A stretch of DNA of 64,000 bases from an uncultured Lachnotalea sp. (GTDB taxonomy: Bacteria > Bacillota > Clostridia > Lachnospirales > Lachnospiraceae): the NCBI GenBank assembly GCA_947066815.1, contig CAMSZT010000017.1, positions 1-64,000 on the forward strand, in the 5' to 3' direction. The translations under genes were made by a program, and so were the position numbers. The notes below the pieces were generated by a model, which worked only from the letters and a program-made list of their open reading frames with translations, was not told the origin of the DNA and ran no database searches. Below are positions 53,558 through 61,842 of the stretch, in pieces. Position 1 is the first letter of the stretch. Each line of letters begins with the position of its first letter.

Positions 53558-54541
53558 ATGGACGAGCGTTTAATCGTAACTGCTTCTCCCCATATACGGG
53601 ACAAGGCAAGTACCCAGGGGCTGATGGGTGACGTGCTCATCTCTCTGGTTCCCTGTATCATTGCGGCGACGATAATTTTCGGCTTCCGGGCATTCATGGT
53701 GATCGCCGTGACCACGGCGGCCTGCGTGGCCTTTGAGTATCTGTACTGTAAGCTGTTACATAAAAAGATTCCTGTTTCCGACCTGTCCGCCTGCGTGACC
53801 GGCGTGATCCTGGGGATGAACATGCCTTCCAACATGCCGTTCTGGATCTGCATCGTGGGTGCTTTCGTGGCGATCGTCATCACCAAGCAGCTCTTCGGCG
53901 GCCTGGGCTTTAACTTTGCAAACCCTGCGCTGGTGGGGCGTATCGTTCTGTTTTTGGGCTTTACCGGCTCCATGACCAACTATGTCCATCCCAAGGGCGT
54001 GGCCGATGCGATCTCTTCCGCCACGGTTCTTGCGGCCACGGTGGATAAGAGCACGGTGAGCCTTGTCGACATGGTGATCGGTATCCGGGGCGGCGTTCTG
54101 GGCGAGACCTGCGCCATCGCCATCCTGCTGGGCCTTGCCTATCTGCTGATCCGGCGGGTCATCAATATCTCGATACCGGCCAGCATCATCCTGACGGTCT
54201 TCATCCTGGCGCTCATTGCGGACGGGAGCGTCCACAATGCCCTGGTGGAGGTCATGAGCGGCGGCCTGTTATTCGGTGCGGTCTTCATGGCGACAGACTA
54301 TGTGACCAGCCCCTTCAACGCAAAAGGGCGTGTCATGTACGGGATCTTTATCGGTGTGATCGTCTTTGCGATCCGCCGCTTCGGCAGCATGAACGGCGGT
54401 GTGAGTTATGCGATCCTCCTGGGCAACCTGCTGACTCCCTGGTTTAACGAGTGGAGCCATCAGATCCCCCTTGGATTTGTGAAGAAGAAAAAAGAGAAAA
54501 AGGCTGCTCCCGCAGCAGAGGAGAAAGGGGGCAAGGCATGA
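53558..54541 (+). CDS. rnfD: Rnf complex subunit D, membrane flavoprotein
   Basis: 327 residues with about ten hydrophobic segments. LGFNFANPALVGRI and FMATDYVTSPFNAKGRVMYG are family marks. In most RnfD/NqrB proteins FMN is linked to a threonine in an S/D-G-A-T motif followed by a proline; here the matching site reads DAISSATVLA with T156, so the glycine is Ser and the proline is absent. The subunit passes electrons across the membrane. It begins three bases after rnfC and overlaps rnfG. Confidence 0.94.
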   Translation: MDERLIVTASPHIRDKASTQGLMGDVLISLVPCIIAATIIFGFRAFMVIAVTTAACVAFEYLYCKLLHKKIPVSDLSACVTGVILGMNMPSNMPFWICIVGAFVAIVITKQLFGGLGFNFANPALVGRIVLFLGFTGSMTNYVHPKGVADAISSATVLAATVDKSTVSLVDMVIGIRGGVLGETCAIAILLGLAYLLIRRVINISIPASIILTVFILALIADGSVHNALVEVMSGGLLFGAVFMATDYVTSPFNAKGRVMYGIFIGVIVFAIRRFGSMNGGVSYAILLGNLLTPWFNEWSHQIPLGFVKKKKEKKAAPAAEEKGGKA

Positions 54542-55116
54542 TGGCAAATGCGACGGAAAACGCAAAGGAGAGCGTTTATAAGAGCATCATTTCTCCCATC
54601 TTGGTGCTTTTGGTGATCTGCGTGGCCTGCGGCGCGCTGCTCGCATGGCTCAATGAACAGACGGCTCCCCTGATTAAGGAAAATGAACTTCTGGCGACCC
54701 AGCAGGCGTTTCTCGACGTGCTTCCCGAGGGTACGGACGCCAACGGCCTGAGCAATCTGGAGACCACCACCGAGGGCGTGGAGAGCGCCGTGCGGACGGC
54801 GGACGGGAAGGCGGCCGTGAAGGCGATTGCCTCCGGATATTCAGGCAAGGACGTTACCGTGTACGTGGCCTTTGACACAGACGGAATCATCACCGGCATC
54901 CAGGTGGATGCCTCCACCCAGACCGCCGGCATCGGCAGCAAGGTGGGAGCTACCGAGTTCTATGAAGGCTTCCTCGGCTGGGATGCCTCCGGCGAGGTGG
55001 CGGCGGGCTCGCCGGTAGATACCATCAGCGGCGCCAGCTACTCCAGCGGCGCGGTGTTTGATGCGGTGAACAGCGCCATGACCTGCTTCAATCAGGAAAT
55101 AAAGGGGGTGGAGTGA
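54538..55116 (+). CDS. rnfG: Rnf complex subunit G, covalent FMN protein
   Basis: 192 residues. One N-terminal membrane helix (about 18-35) anchors an extracytoplasmic FMN-binding domain. The flavinylation motif reads TISGASYSSGAV, with S167 at the residue that is usually threonine; serine is allowed in the general S/D-G-A-T/S-x-S/T consensus. It accepts FMN from ApbE (encoded at 57531-58625). Two ATG codons at 54538 and 54541 overlap the rnfD stop. Confidence 0.93.
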   Translation: MMANATENAKESVYKSIISPILVLLVICVACGALLAWLNEQTAPLIKENELLATQQAFLDVLPEGTDANGLSNLETTTEGVESAVRTADGKAAVKAIASGYSGKDVTVYVAFDTDGIITGIQVDASTQTAGIGSKVGATEFYEGFLGWDASGEVAAGSPVDTISGASYSSGAVFDAVNSAMTCFNQEIKGVE

Positions 55117-55117
55117 C

Positions 55118-55822
55118 ATGAATGAAAAACAGAGCAAATGGAAGGTATTTACCAACGGGATCATCAAGGAGAACCCGGTACTCCGCCTGGTGTTAGGCTG
55201 CTGCTCCGCACTGGCCGTCACGACCACGGTGTCCGGCGCCCTGGGCATGGGCCTTTCCATGACCTTCGTGCTCCTCGGCTCCAACATCGTGATCTCCGCC
55301 CTGCGGAAGGTGATCCCGGGCAAAGTGCATCTCCCCTGCTATATCGTGATCATCGCCACCTTCGTGACGGTGGTGGAGATGGTGCTCCACGCTTACATGC
55401 CGGATCTTTTCAAGACCCTGGGCGTATTTTTAAGCCTGATCGTGGTAAACTGTATCATCCTCGGGCGGGCGGAGATGTTTGCCTGCAAGAACACGGTGAT
55501 CGACTCGGCCCTTGACGGCCTTGGCATGGGCGTGGGCTATATCCTGGTCATGTTCCTCATGAGCAGCATCCGCGAGATCATCGCTTCCGGAACCTGGCTG
55601 GGCATCCAGCTGATCCCCGATTCCGTGGAGAAGATGACGGTGATGGGATCTGCCCCCGGCGGATTCTTCGTGTTTGGCTGCCTGATGGCTCTCTGTATCT
55701 GGATCGAAAATAAATTAAATAAGCCCATCGAAAGAAAAATGTGCGGCGACTGTCCCGGCTGCGGCCATGCGGATGCCGCCTGCAGCCAGGGAAAAGACGG
55801 GAAAGGAGGGACTGAGGCATGA
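55118..55822 (+). CDS. rnfE: Rnf complex subunit E
   Basis: 234 residues with six hydrophobic helices, homologous to RnfA and NqrD/E. Family marks are GLSMTFVLLGSNIVISALRKVIP and VVNCIILGRAEMFACKNTV; the cysteine in VNCIILGRAE is one of those that hold the membrane Fe-S cluster with RnfA in structural work on Rnf/Nqr. A Cys/His-containing tail (CGDCPGCGHADAAC) follows the last helix, which is unusual. It overlaps rnfA by four bases. Confidence 0.93.
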   Translation: MNEKQSKWKVFTNGIIKENPVLRLVLGCCSALAVTTTVSGALGMGLSMTFVLLGSNIVISALRKVIPGKVHLPCYIVIIATFVTVVEMVLHAYMPDLFKTLGVFLSLIVVNCIILGRAEMFACKNTVIDSALDGLGMGVGYILVMFLMSSIREIIASGTWLGIQLIPDSVEKMTVMGSAPGGFFVFGCLMALCIWIENKLNKPIERKMCGDCPGCGHADAACSQGKDGKGGTEA

Positions 55823-56460
55823 GTTCAGGTGTGGCGACATTTGCAACGATCTTTTTCAGCATGATCCTGGTGAACAACTACGTGCTGGTGCAGTTCCTTG
55901 GGATCTGCCCTTTCCTGGGCGTTTCCAAAAAGCTGGATTCCAGCGTGGGCATGGGACTTGCGGTCATCGCGGTCATGTTCATCGCCACGGCGGTGACCTT
56001 CCCTCTGCAGATGTTCCTTTTGGACAAAGAGGGGCTGGCTTATATGCAGACCATTATCTTCATCCTTGTGATCGCGGTGCTGGTACAGCTCATTGAGATC
56101 ACCTTGAAGCGCTACATTCCCGCTCTGTATAAGAGCCTGGGCGTTTACCTTCCCCTGATCACCACCAACTGCTGCGTGCTGGGCGTTACGATCCTGGCGG
56201 TCCAGAATTACTCTGCGGACATGGCGGCATACGGTTTCGGTTTTGCCTACGCGGAGGCGCTGATCTGTTCCGTGGGGGCGGGCGTCGGTTTCCTGGTGGC
56301 GATGCTCCTGTTCTGCGGCGTGCGCCAGCGGGTGGAGAATGCCGATCCGCCGGAATCCTTCAAGGGACTTCCGATCACGCTGGTCTCCGCTGCGATCACG
56401 AGCCTTAGCTTCATGGGCTTTGGCGGCCTGGTGGAAAATATCATCGGCGCACTTATGTAA
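55819..56460 (+). CDS. rnfA: Rnf complex subunit A
   Basis: 213 residues and six helices. NNYVLVQFLGICPFLGVSKK and LPLITTNCCVLGVTILAVQN are typical RnfA motifs, with the cysteines that pair with RnfE for the intramembrane cluster. Start overlaps the rnfE stop. RnfA and RnfE have inverted topology relative to each other in the complex. Confidence 0.95.
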   Translation: MSSGVATFATIFFSMILVNNYVLVQFLGICPFLGVSKKLDSSVGMGLAVIAVMFIATAVTFPLQMFLLDKEGLAYMQTIIFILVIAVLVQLIEITLKRYIPALYKSLGVYLPLITTNCCVLGVTILAVQNYSADMAAYGFGFAYAEALICSVGAGVGFLVAMLLFCGVRQRVENADPPESFKGLPITLVSAAITSLSFMGFGGLVENIIGALM

Positions 56461-56472
56461 GGGGGAGAGAGA

Positions 56473-57303
56473 ATGAATCCGATTTTATTAGCGATAATCG
56501 TGCTTGGGATTTTGGGACTGGCCGGCGGCGCGATCCTGGTGCTGGCTTCCAAATTCATGGCTGTCTATGAAGACCCCCGGATCGCCGAGGTGGCGGAATG
56601 CCTGGCGGGAGCCAACTGCGGCGGCTGCGGTTATGCGGGCTGCTCCGACTATGCGGAGGCCATTGTAAAAAACGGCGCTCCCACATCAAAATGCGCGCCC
56701 GGCGGCAGCAAGGCGACGGAGGCCATCAATAAGATCATGGGCCAGTCAGGATCCGGCGGCCCTGAACTCAAGGCCTATGTGGCCTGCAACGGCAGTGACG
56801 AAAACTGCGGGAAACGGTTTGAATACCAGGGCCTTAAGACCTGTGCGGCAGCGGCGGGGATCGCCGGGGGTCCCAGTGCCTGCAGTTTTGGCTGCCTCGG
56901 CCTCGGGGACTGTACCCGTGCCTGCATGTTTGACGCCATTCACGTGGTAGACGGCGTGGCAAAAGTAGATCGGGAAAAATGTACCGGATGTACGGCCTGT
57001 ACGGCGGTCTGTCCCCGCGGCGTGATCAAGATCAAGCCGGCAGCCAGTCAGCCGGCGGTGAAGTGCTCCAGCAGGGAGAAAGGCGCCGCCGTGAACAAGA
57101 CCTGTAAAGTGGGGTGCATCGGCTGCGGTGTCTGTGCGAAAAATTGTCCCCAGGGTGCGATCACCGTGGAGAATAATATTGCCTCCATTGATTATGAGAA
57201 ATGTAACGGATGCGGGACCTGCGCGGAGAAGTGTCCGAAGAAAGCAATCTTGTGGATCGAGGGAAAACCGCGGCTCGTGGATGGGCCCGGCGCCGGAGCG
57301 TAA
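56473..57303 (+). CDS. rnfB: Rnf complex subunit B, ferredoxin-interacting polyferredoxin
   Basis: 276 residues. One N-terminal membrane helix precedes a 4Fe-4S domain of the Fes type (AECLAGANCGGCGYAGCSDYAEAI, with Cys 43, 48, 51 and 56 by rough count), then four-cysteine ferredoxin motifs including CTGCTACTAVCP, CIGCGVCAKNCP and CNGCGTCAEKCP. RnfB receives electrons from reduced ferredoxin. It is the last gene of the operon and is followed by hairpins. Confidence 0.95.
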   Translation: MNPILLAIIVLGILGLAGGAILVLASKFMAVYEDPRIAEVAECLAGANCGGCGYAGCSDYAEAIVKNGAPTSKCAPGGSKATEAINKIMGQSGSGGPELKAYVACNGSDENCGKRFEYQGLKTCAAAAGIAGGPSACSFGCLGLGDCTRACMFDAIHVVDGVAKVDREKCTGCTACTAVCPRGVIKIKPAASQPAVKCSSREKGAAVNKTCKVGCIGCGVCAKNCPQGAITVENNIASIDYEKCNGCGTCAEKCPKKAILWIEGKPRLVDGPGAGA

Positions 57304-57330
57304 GATATAAGAACGAATCAGACATATGGT

Positions 57331-57414
57331 AAATGACAGCTATTTGTCATTTTCTATAAGGATTTCAAGTGAAGATCCCGGAAAAAGCAAGAGACTTGCT
57401 TTTATCCGGGATCT
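57331..57414. terminator. Two hairpins ending the Rnf operon
   Basis: First, AAATGACA and TGTCATTT (57331-57352) followed by a short T-rich stretch. Second, a longer stem AAGATCCCGG and CCGGGATCTT (57372-57414) with AGCAAG/CTTGCT as an inner stem. Together they separate rnfB from the convergent apbE. Confidence 0.6.
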
Positions 57415-57420
57415 TATACC

Positions 57421-57484
57421 TTATCGGACGAAGTCCGCCCGGCCCGAAGGGCTATGCATTTACGAGTGCCCTTTGGGTATACCT
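57421..57484 (-). repeat. Palindromic extragenic repeat, copy A (inverted relative to B and C)
   Basis: About 62 bases, with internal palindromes such as CGGACGAAGTCCG, matching copies at 58675-58736 and 58737-58785 in reverse complement with about five differences. It lies 47 bases past the end of apbE. Confidence 0.85.
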
Positions 57485-57530
57485 CTTGAGTTTCTGCATT
57501 TATTTCTGCTATACTATGTACAGGGGAATT

Positions 57531-58625
57531 CTATGGCTCGGAGACTGCAAACCGCTCCAAGAGCCCTTCCGAGTAATGGATTTCGTAGTCGTCTGTGACA
57601 AAGATGGCATAGGTCTCATCCAGGCTGTCGATGAGATCCATTCCTCTGTCAAGCCCCAGGGAAAAACAGGCGGTGGAGAGGGCGTCCCCGTCCAGGGAAT
57701 GCTCGCTCAGGATGGTGACGGAGAGCAGATCGTTCTCACAGGGGTATCCGGTGGCCGGGTCCAAAATATGGTGGTAAAGCTTTCCGGCTTCCTCAAAGTA
57801 CCGCTCGTAGATGCCGGAGGTGACGACGGACCGGCCGGAGACAGGGACCACCAGCATGGGCGTCCCCTGAGGGTCAAAGGGTTTTTGGATGCCGATGCGG
57901 AACGGGCCGCCATCCGGTTTGTTCCCAATGCACAGGACATTGCCTCCCAGATCGATGATGGCGGAGGCCGCCCCGTTTTCCGTGAGAAAATCCTTCAGGC
58001 GGTCGGCGATATAGCCCTTGGCGATGGCGCCCAGGTCGATCATGGTTTTGCCGTCGGAGAAAGAAATGGTGTTCCCATTCAGGGACAGCTTTTCATAGCC
58101 CACATGGGCGAGGGCTTCTGAGAGTGCCGCTCTGTCCGGGAGGGAAGGGGCTTTGGCGGTGAAATCCCAGAGGGAGGAGCAGGAGCCGATGGTGATGTCA
58201 AGAGCCCCGTCCGACAGGTCGCCGTATTTGAGGCCGGCCTCGATCAGAGCCAGTGTCTCGCCGGATACGGTGTCCGCTGTCCGGTGGTTCAGAGCGTAGA
58301 CTTCGCTGTCCTCCAGGGTACGGCTGAAAAGTGTTTCATATTGTTCGCAGAGAGCAAAGCATTCCTCGATCAGGGAGCCGTCCTCCGTGCCGTAGAGGGT
58401 GATGGTTACGACAGTGTTTAAAAAGAATGAGGTTTTTGAGACCTGTTTTTCGGGATCCTGTCTTTCGGAGGCAGTGGTTTTCGGACTGCCGTTCCCGGGA
58501 TCCTCATCTCCGGAGCTTCCCGGCGAAGCGTCCCCGCACCCGGAAAAGAGGGCGGAGACCAGAAAGAGAAATGTGAAGAAAAGCAGGGCGGGGCAAAAGC
58601 CTTTTTTATGGAAAAACCTGTTCAT
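57531..58625 (-). CDS. apbE: FAD:protein FMN transferase (ApbE), lipoprotein
   Basis: 364 residues. A signal and lipobox (ALFSGCGD) precede a Ser/Glu-rich linker and an ApbE domain. Marks are MIDLGAIAKGYIADRL (Mg/FAD region), AIIDLGGNVLCIG and HHILDPATGYP. The enzyme uses FAD to attach FMN to Thr/Ser of target proteins outside the membrane; the neighbouring RnfG and RnfD are the expected targets. ATG 58625 has a GGAGG site; the longer open frame upstream runs through repeat sequence and is not coding. Inverted repeats lie on both sides. Confidence 0.94.
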   Translation of the reverse strand: MNRFFHKKGFCPALLFFTFLFLVSALFSGCGDASPGSSGDEDPGNGSPKTTASERQDPEKQVSKTSFFLNTVVTITLYGTEDGSLIEECFALCEQYETLFSRTLEDSEVYALNHRTADTVSGETLALIEAGLKYGDLSDGALDITIGSCSSLWDFTAKAPSLPDRAALSEALAHVGYEKLSLNGNTISFSDGKTMIDLGAIAKGYIADRLKDFLTENGAASAIIDLGGNVLCIGNKPDGGPFRIGIQKPFDPQGTPMLVVPVSGRSVVTSGIYERYFEEAGKLYHHILDPATGYPCENDLLSVTILSEHSLDGDALSTACFSLGLDRGMDLIDSLDETYAIFVTDDYEIHYSEGLLERFAVSEP

Positions 58626-58674
58626 GGCAGAACCTCCAGTATGATGCAGAGTGAAAATAACGATTCCAGTATAG

Positions 58675-58736
58675 CATACCCAAAGGGCACTCGTAAATAC
58701 ATAGCCCTCCGGGCCGGGCGGACTTCGTCCGGTAAG
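58675..58736 (+). repeat. Palindromic extragenic repeat, copy B
   Basis: Full-length copy (ATACCCAAAGGGCACTCG... to GACTTCGTCCGGTAA), directly followed by copy C. It lies between the divergent apbE and NusG-II genes. Confidence 0.88.
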
Positions 58737-58785
58737 GTATACCCAAAGGGCACTCGTAAATACATAGCCCTCCGGGCCGGGCGGA
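58737..58785 (+). repeat. Palindromic extragenic repeat, copy C
   Basis: Tandem to copy B and identical to it over 46 bases (ATACCCAAAGGGCACTCG to GCCGGGCGGA), then cut short. Its 3' end differs (ACGCATGCGC, itself a palindrome). Confidence 0.88.
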
Positions 58786-58859
58786 ACGCATGCGCCTTGC
58801 GCTGTAACAATACGGTATGGTTTTCGGGACTGGGGAAATGTGACGGAGAGGAGATGGGT

Positions 58860-59255
58860 ATGAAGAGACGTCTGGATATCTGGCTGATCGCAGGGGTGCT
58901 TATCCTCGCCCTGGGTGTGTGGGGATTTCTTCGGCTTACCAGGGCGGAAGGGGCATTTGTGGTGGTTGAGATCGATGGGAACGAGGTGGCAAAGTATTCC
59001 CTGGAAAAGCCTCTCACAGAAAAGATTTCCTCGCCCTGGGGAACGAACCTCCTGGTCATTGAAAACGGAACGGCAAGGATCGCGGAGGCAGACTGTCCGG
59101 ACAAGCTCTGCGTAAACCAGAGAGCCGTTCAGTATCAGGGGGAAAGCATCATCTGCCTGCCCCATAAGATGACAGTCCGCATCGAGGGCGGGATGGAGAG
59201 CGGGATCGATGCCCTCGCTTTGTTGGGGCGGATCCCGCCTTCCGATAAAGTATAG
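58860..59255 (+). CDS. NusG domain II-containing membrane-anchored protein
   Basis: 131 residues. One N-terminal membrane helix (about 7-25) is followed by a small beta-rich domain with the signature ADCPDKLCVNQ...GESIICLPHKM (about 80-107) of the NusG_II family. The two cysteines in CPDKLC and one in ICLP may be a redox or metal pair. Genes of this kind commonly sit with apbE and Gx-family proteins in Clostridia, as here. ATG 58860 is preceded by GGAGAGGAG. Role is unknown, possibly related to extracytoplasmic flavin or quinone redox work. Confidence 0.82.
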   Translation: MKRRLDIWLIAGVLILALGVWGFLRLTRAEGAFVVVEIDGNEVAKYSLEKPLTEKISSPWGTNLLVIENGTARIAEADCPDKLCVNQRAVQYQGESIICLPHKMTVRIEGGMESGIDALALLGRIPPSDKV

Positions 59256-59336
59256 ACGTTTTTCAGCGCGATCGCCACAGAAACCTTGTGGATTTTTTGA
59301 TTTTACCTTATACTGGGAGAGATTGGAGGGGTGACC

Positions 59337-59867
59337 ATGGAGATTCGTCTGATTCCCGCTCATGCTTCCCCGAGGGAGATCGGGATTTTATTTTCGGAAT
59401 ATACGGACATGCTGATCGCCGGGGACAAGAGCTTTGAAAAGTATCTGCAGATCCAGCATTACGACGAGGAATTAAGGCATCTGGAGGCCAAGTACGGCCC
59501 TCCGGCCGGGAGGCTGTATCTGGCATACCTGGATACAGAGGGCAGGGCGGAGGAGAAAGAGAATGGCGGGCTGGCCGGCTGCATCGGACTCAGGAGGCTT
59601 GACGATGAGCGCTGCGAGATGAAGCGGCTTTATGTCCGTCCGGCTTTTCGGGGAAAGGGGATCGGCGGCAGGCTCATCCGGCAGGTCGTCGCGGATGCCC
59701 GGGAGATCGGCTATACCTATATGCTCCTCGACACGCTTCCTTTTCTGGAGAAGGCACTCGGTATGTACAGGCAGTTTGGATTTTACGAGATCCCCTGCTA
59801 TAACGACAGCCCCATGGAGGCATCCATCTATATGAGGCTGGATCTCAGGGGGAAAACGACAGGGTAG
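59337..59867 (+). CDS. GNAT-family N-acetyltransferase
   Basis: 176 residues. The acetyl-CoA-binding motif is VRPAFRGKGIGGRLIRQVV (Q/R-x-x-G-x-G/A), and MKRLYV precedes it; GMYRQFGFYEIPCY is the typical C-terminal segment. Substrate cannot be told from the sequence. ATG 59337 follows GGAGGG; GTG 59331 is too near. It stands between the NusG-II and Gx genes and may be part of that unit or independent. Confidence 0.9.
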   Translation: MEIRLIPAHASPREIGILFSEYTDMLIAGDKSFEKYLQIQHYDEELRHLEAKYGPPAGRLYLAYLDTEGRAEEKENGGLAGCIGLRRLDDERCEMKRLYVRPAFRGKGIGGRLIRQVVADAREIGYTYMLLDTLPFLEKALGMYRQFGFYEIPCYNDSPMEASIYMRLDLRGKTTG

Positions 59868-59934
59868 ATGCCGGCAGAGGGGACGGGGGCCTGACGGGAA
59901 AACGGGAATCGGCAGAGAGGCGGGATACGGATAT

Positions 59935-60423
59935 ATGGATACAAAGAAAACGGCCAGGTACGGCCTTCTGATCGCTCTGGCGTTTCTTTTCAGTTATATC
60001 GAGAGCGTGGTCATGGTGCCGCTCCCGGTGCCGGGGATCAAGCTGGGGCTGGCAAACCTGGTGGTGCTGGCGGCCCTTTACCGGATGGGGAACGGTCCCG
60101 CGGCTCTGGTTTCCGTGGTCCGGGTAGTGCTTGCCGGCCTTACCTTCAACAACGCGGTGATGATGCTCTACAGCCTGGCCGGCTGTACCTTAAGCCTGCT
60201 TGTCATGATCCTCCTGAAAAGGACGGACCGGTTCGGCATGGCAGGGGTCAGTGTGGCGGGAGGCGTCATGCACAATGTGGGACAGCTTCTGGTGGCGGCG
60301 GCCGTGGTGGAGACCTCGGCGCTCCTGTATTATCTTCCGGCGCTCCTGGTGTCCGGCTGCATCGCCGGGATCGTGATCGGCGCCGTGGGGGCCGAGGTGG
60401 TGAAGCGGCTTCCGATGTTGTAA
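59935..60423 (+). CDS. Gx transporter family protein (heptaprenyl diphosphate synthase component I-like)
   Basis: 162 residues with five hydrophobic helices. LLIALAFLFSYIESVVMVPLPVPGIKLGLANLVVL is the family opening. Despite the annotation history, these proteins resemble ECF-type S components and are thought to import a small molecule; they often co-occur with NusG_II and ApbE genes. The ribosome site is weak (GGGATACGG). It ends 30 bases before the shared terminator. Confidence 0.85.
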   Translation: MDTKKTARYGLLIALAFLFSYIESVVMVPLPVPGIKLGLANLVVLAALYRMGNGPAALVSVVRVVLAGLTFNNAVMMLYSLAGCTLSLLVMILLKRTDRFGMAGVSVAGGVMHNVGQLLVAAAVVETSALLYYLPALLVSGCIAGIVIGAVGAEVVKRLPML

Positions 60424-60451
60424 AATTTTTATTTTTTGCGTTCCCTATATA

Positions 60452-60487
60452 TGAAAAAGACTGAAGCCTAAGGCATCAGTCTTTTTT
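60452..60487. terminator. Bidirectional terminator between Gx gene and rnpB
   Basis: AAAAAGACTGA and TCAGTCTTTTTT arms with an A/T-rich loop. It ends both the plus-strand Gx transcript and the minus-strand RNase P RNA. Confidence 0.9.
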
Positions 60488-60833
60488 GAGCAGAACTGTA
60501 AGCCGGGTTCTGTCGTGAATGGCCATCTATCTAGGCCTGCCGTCGCCGGCAGGCTCAAGCGACCTACCCGAAAGCAGACGGGCCGCCTTATGCTTTCTGT
60601 TCGGTCTTGCTTCGGATGGGGTTTACATATGCCCCTCCTGTTACCAGGAGGGCGGTAGTCTCTTACACTGCCCTTCCAACCTTACCGGCCGGGGCCGGCG
60701 GTACATTTCTGTTGCACTGTCCTTGGAGTCGCCTCCACCGGATGTTATCCGGCATCCTGCCCTGTGAAGCCCGGACTTTCCTCGTCCGCTCTTCCCGCAA
60801 AGGGGCGCGGCCGCGGCCATCCATTCTGCTCAG
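60488..60833 (-). ncRNA. rnpB: RNase P RNA, type A
   Basis: Read on the minus strand, the 5' GAGCAGAATGGATGGCCGC pairs with the 3' end AGTTCTGCTC. The universally conserved GAGGAAAGTCCGGGCTTC (P4 and surrounding region) and ACAGAACCCGGCTTACAG at the 3' end are both present, with ATAGATGGCCA in between. It cleaves 5' leaders from pre-tRNAs together with RnpA. No protein gene is expected here. The 5' limit is estimated to within about ten bases. Confidence 0.95.
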
Positions 60834-60972
60834 GTGGTATCATAACATAAGCGGCGGCGGATTTCAAGGATTCTTTGTCCTGAAAGTCCGTATTGATTTT
60901 TCCGCATGAATCAAGTACAATGGAACTCTGTAAGAATGTAAACAAAGATTAAATGGAAGTTGACGGTGGACC

Positions 60973-61842
60973 ATGGGCATCATTAAGGCGAAGAACCTGA
61001 TCTACAATTATATCAAGCGGGACGAGGAAGAAAAAGTCGAAGAAGTGAACGAGGCGGTGAAGGACGTGAGCCTGGACATCGAGGCGGGGCAGTTCGTGGC
61101 GGTCCTCGGCCATAACGGTTCCGGCAAGTCCACCCTGGCGAAGCACATGAACGCCCTGCTCCTGCCCTCGGAGGGGACCGTCTGGATCGGCGGCATGGAC
61201 ACGAAGGACGACGATTCCCTTCTGGAGGTCCGGCGCACGGCCGGGATGGTGTTCCAGAACCCGGACAACCAGATCATTGCCAGCGTGGTGGAGGAGGACG
61301 TGGGCTTCGGCCCGGAAAACATGGGCGTGCCCACCGACGAGATCTGGAGGCGGGTGGACGAGTGTTTGAAGGCGGTGGGCATGACGGCCTACCGGCGAAG
61401 CTCCCCGGACCGGCTTTCCGGCGGGCAGAAGCAGAGGGTGGCCATTGCGGGCGTCATGGCCATGGAGCCCAAATGCATCGTGTTGGACGAGCCGACGGCC
61501 ATGCTGGACCCAAACGGCCGCAGGGAGGTCATCCGGACCGTGCGGGAATTAAATAAGAAGAAAGGTATTACCGTCATCCTGATCACCCATTACATGGAAG
61601 AGGTGATTCATGCGGACCGGATCTATGTGATGGACGAGGGGGAGATCGCCATGGAGGGAACGCCGGAGGAGATCTTCGGCCGGGTGGACGAGCTGAAGGC
61701 CCTGCGGCTGGACGTGCCCCAGGTGACGGAGCTGGCCCACGGCCTCCGGAAAAAGGGCGTTCCCCTCTCTCCCTGCATCCTGGACGTGGAGGAGCTTGTA
61801 GGGGAACTGGTGGGGATAAGGAAGCAGAGGACGGCGCAATGA
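60973..61842 (+). CDS. ecfA1: ECF transporter ATPase A1
   Basis: 289 residues. Walker [10 protein letters not shown] (46-54), signature [15 protein letters not shown] and Walker [13 protein letters not shown] are complete, with [21 protein letters not shown] as the ECF-type Q-loop. With ecfA2 and ecfT it forms the energising module for vitamin and metal S components. The gene order ecfA1-ecfA2-ecfT-truA is the usual Firmicutes one. The next gene overlaps its end by four bases. Confidence 0.96.
   Translation: MGIIKAKNLIYNYIKRDEEEKVEEVNEAVKDVSLDIEAGQFVAVLGHNGSGKSTLAKHMNALLLPSEGTVWIGGMDTKDDDSLLEVRRTAGMVFQNPDNQIIASVVEEDVGFGPENMGVPTDEIWRRVDECLKAVGMTAYRRSSPDRLSGGQKQRVAIAGVMAMEPKCIVLDEPTAMLDPNGRREVIRTVRELNKKKGITVILITHYMEEVIHADRIYVMDEGEIAMEGTPEEIFGRVDELKALRLDVPQVTELAHGLRKKGVPLSPCILDVEELVGELVGIRKQRTAQ

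Noticed and set aside
58675-58785. CRISPR array
   Set aside because: Only two tandem units without spacers plus one distant inverted unit; no cas genes anywhere in the window.
57531-59363. Very long minus-strand open frame (610 codons) covering apbE and upstream repeats
   Set aside because: The part beyond 58625 runs through extragenic repeats and the NusG-II gene on the opposite strand; the apbE signal peptide and ribosome site mark the real start.
60519-60909. Short open frames between the Gx gene and ecfA1
   Set aside because: They lie within RNase P RNA, whose conserved core is unmistakable.
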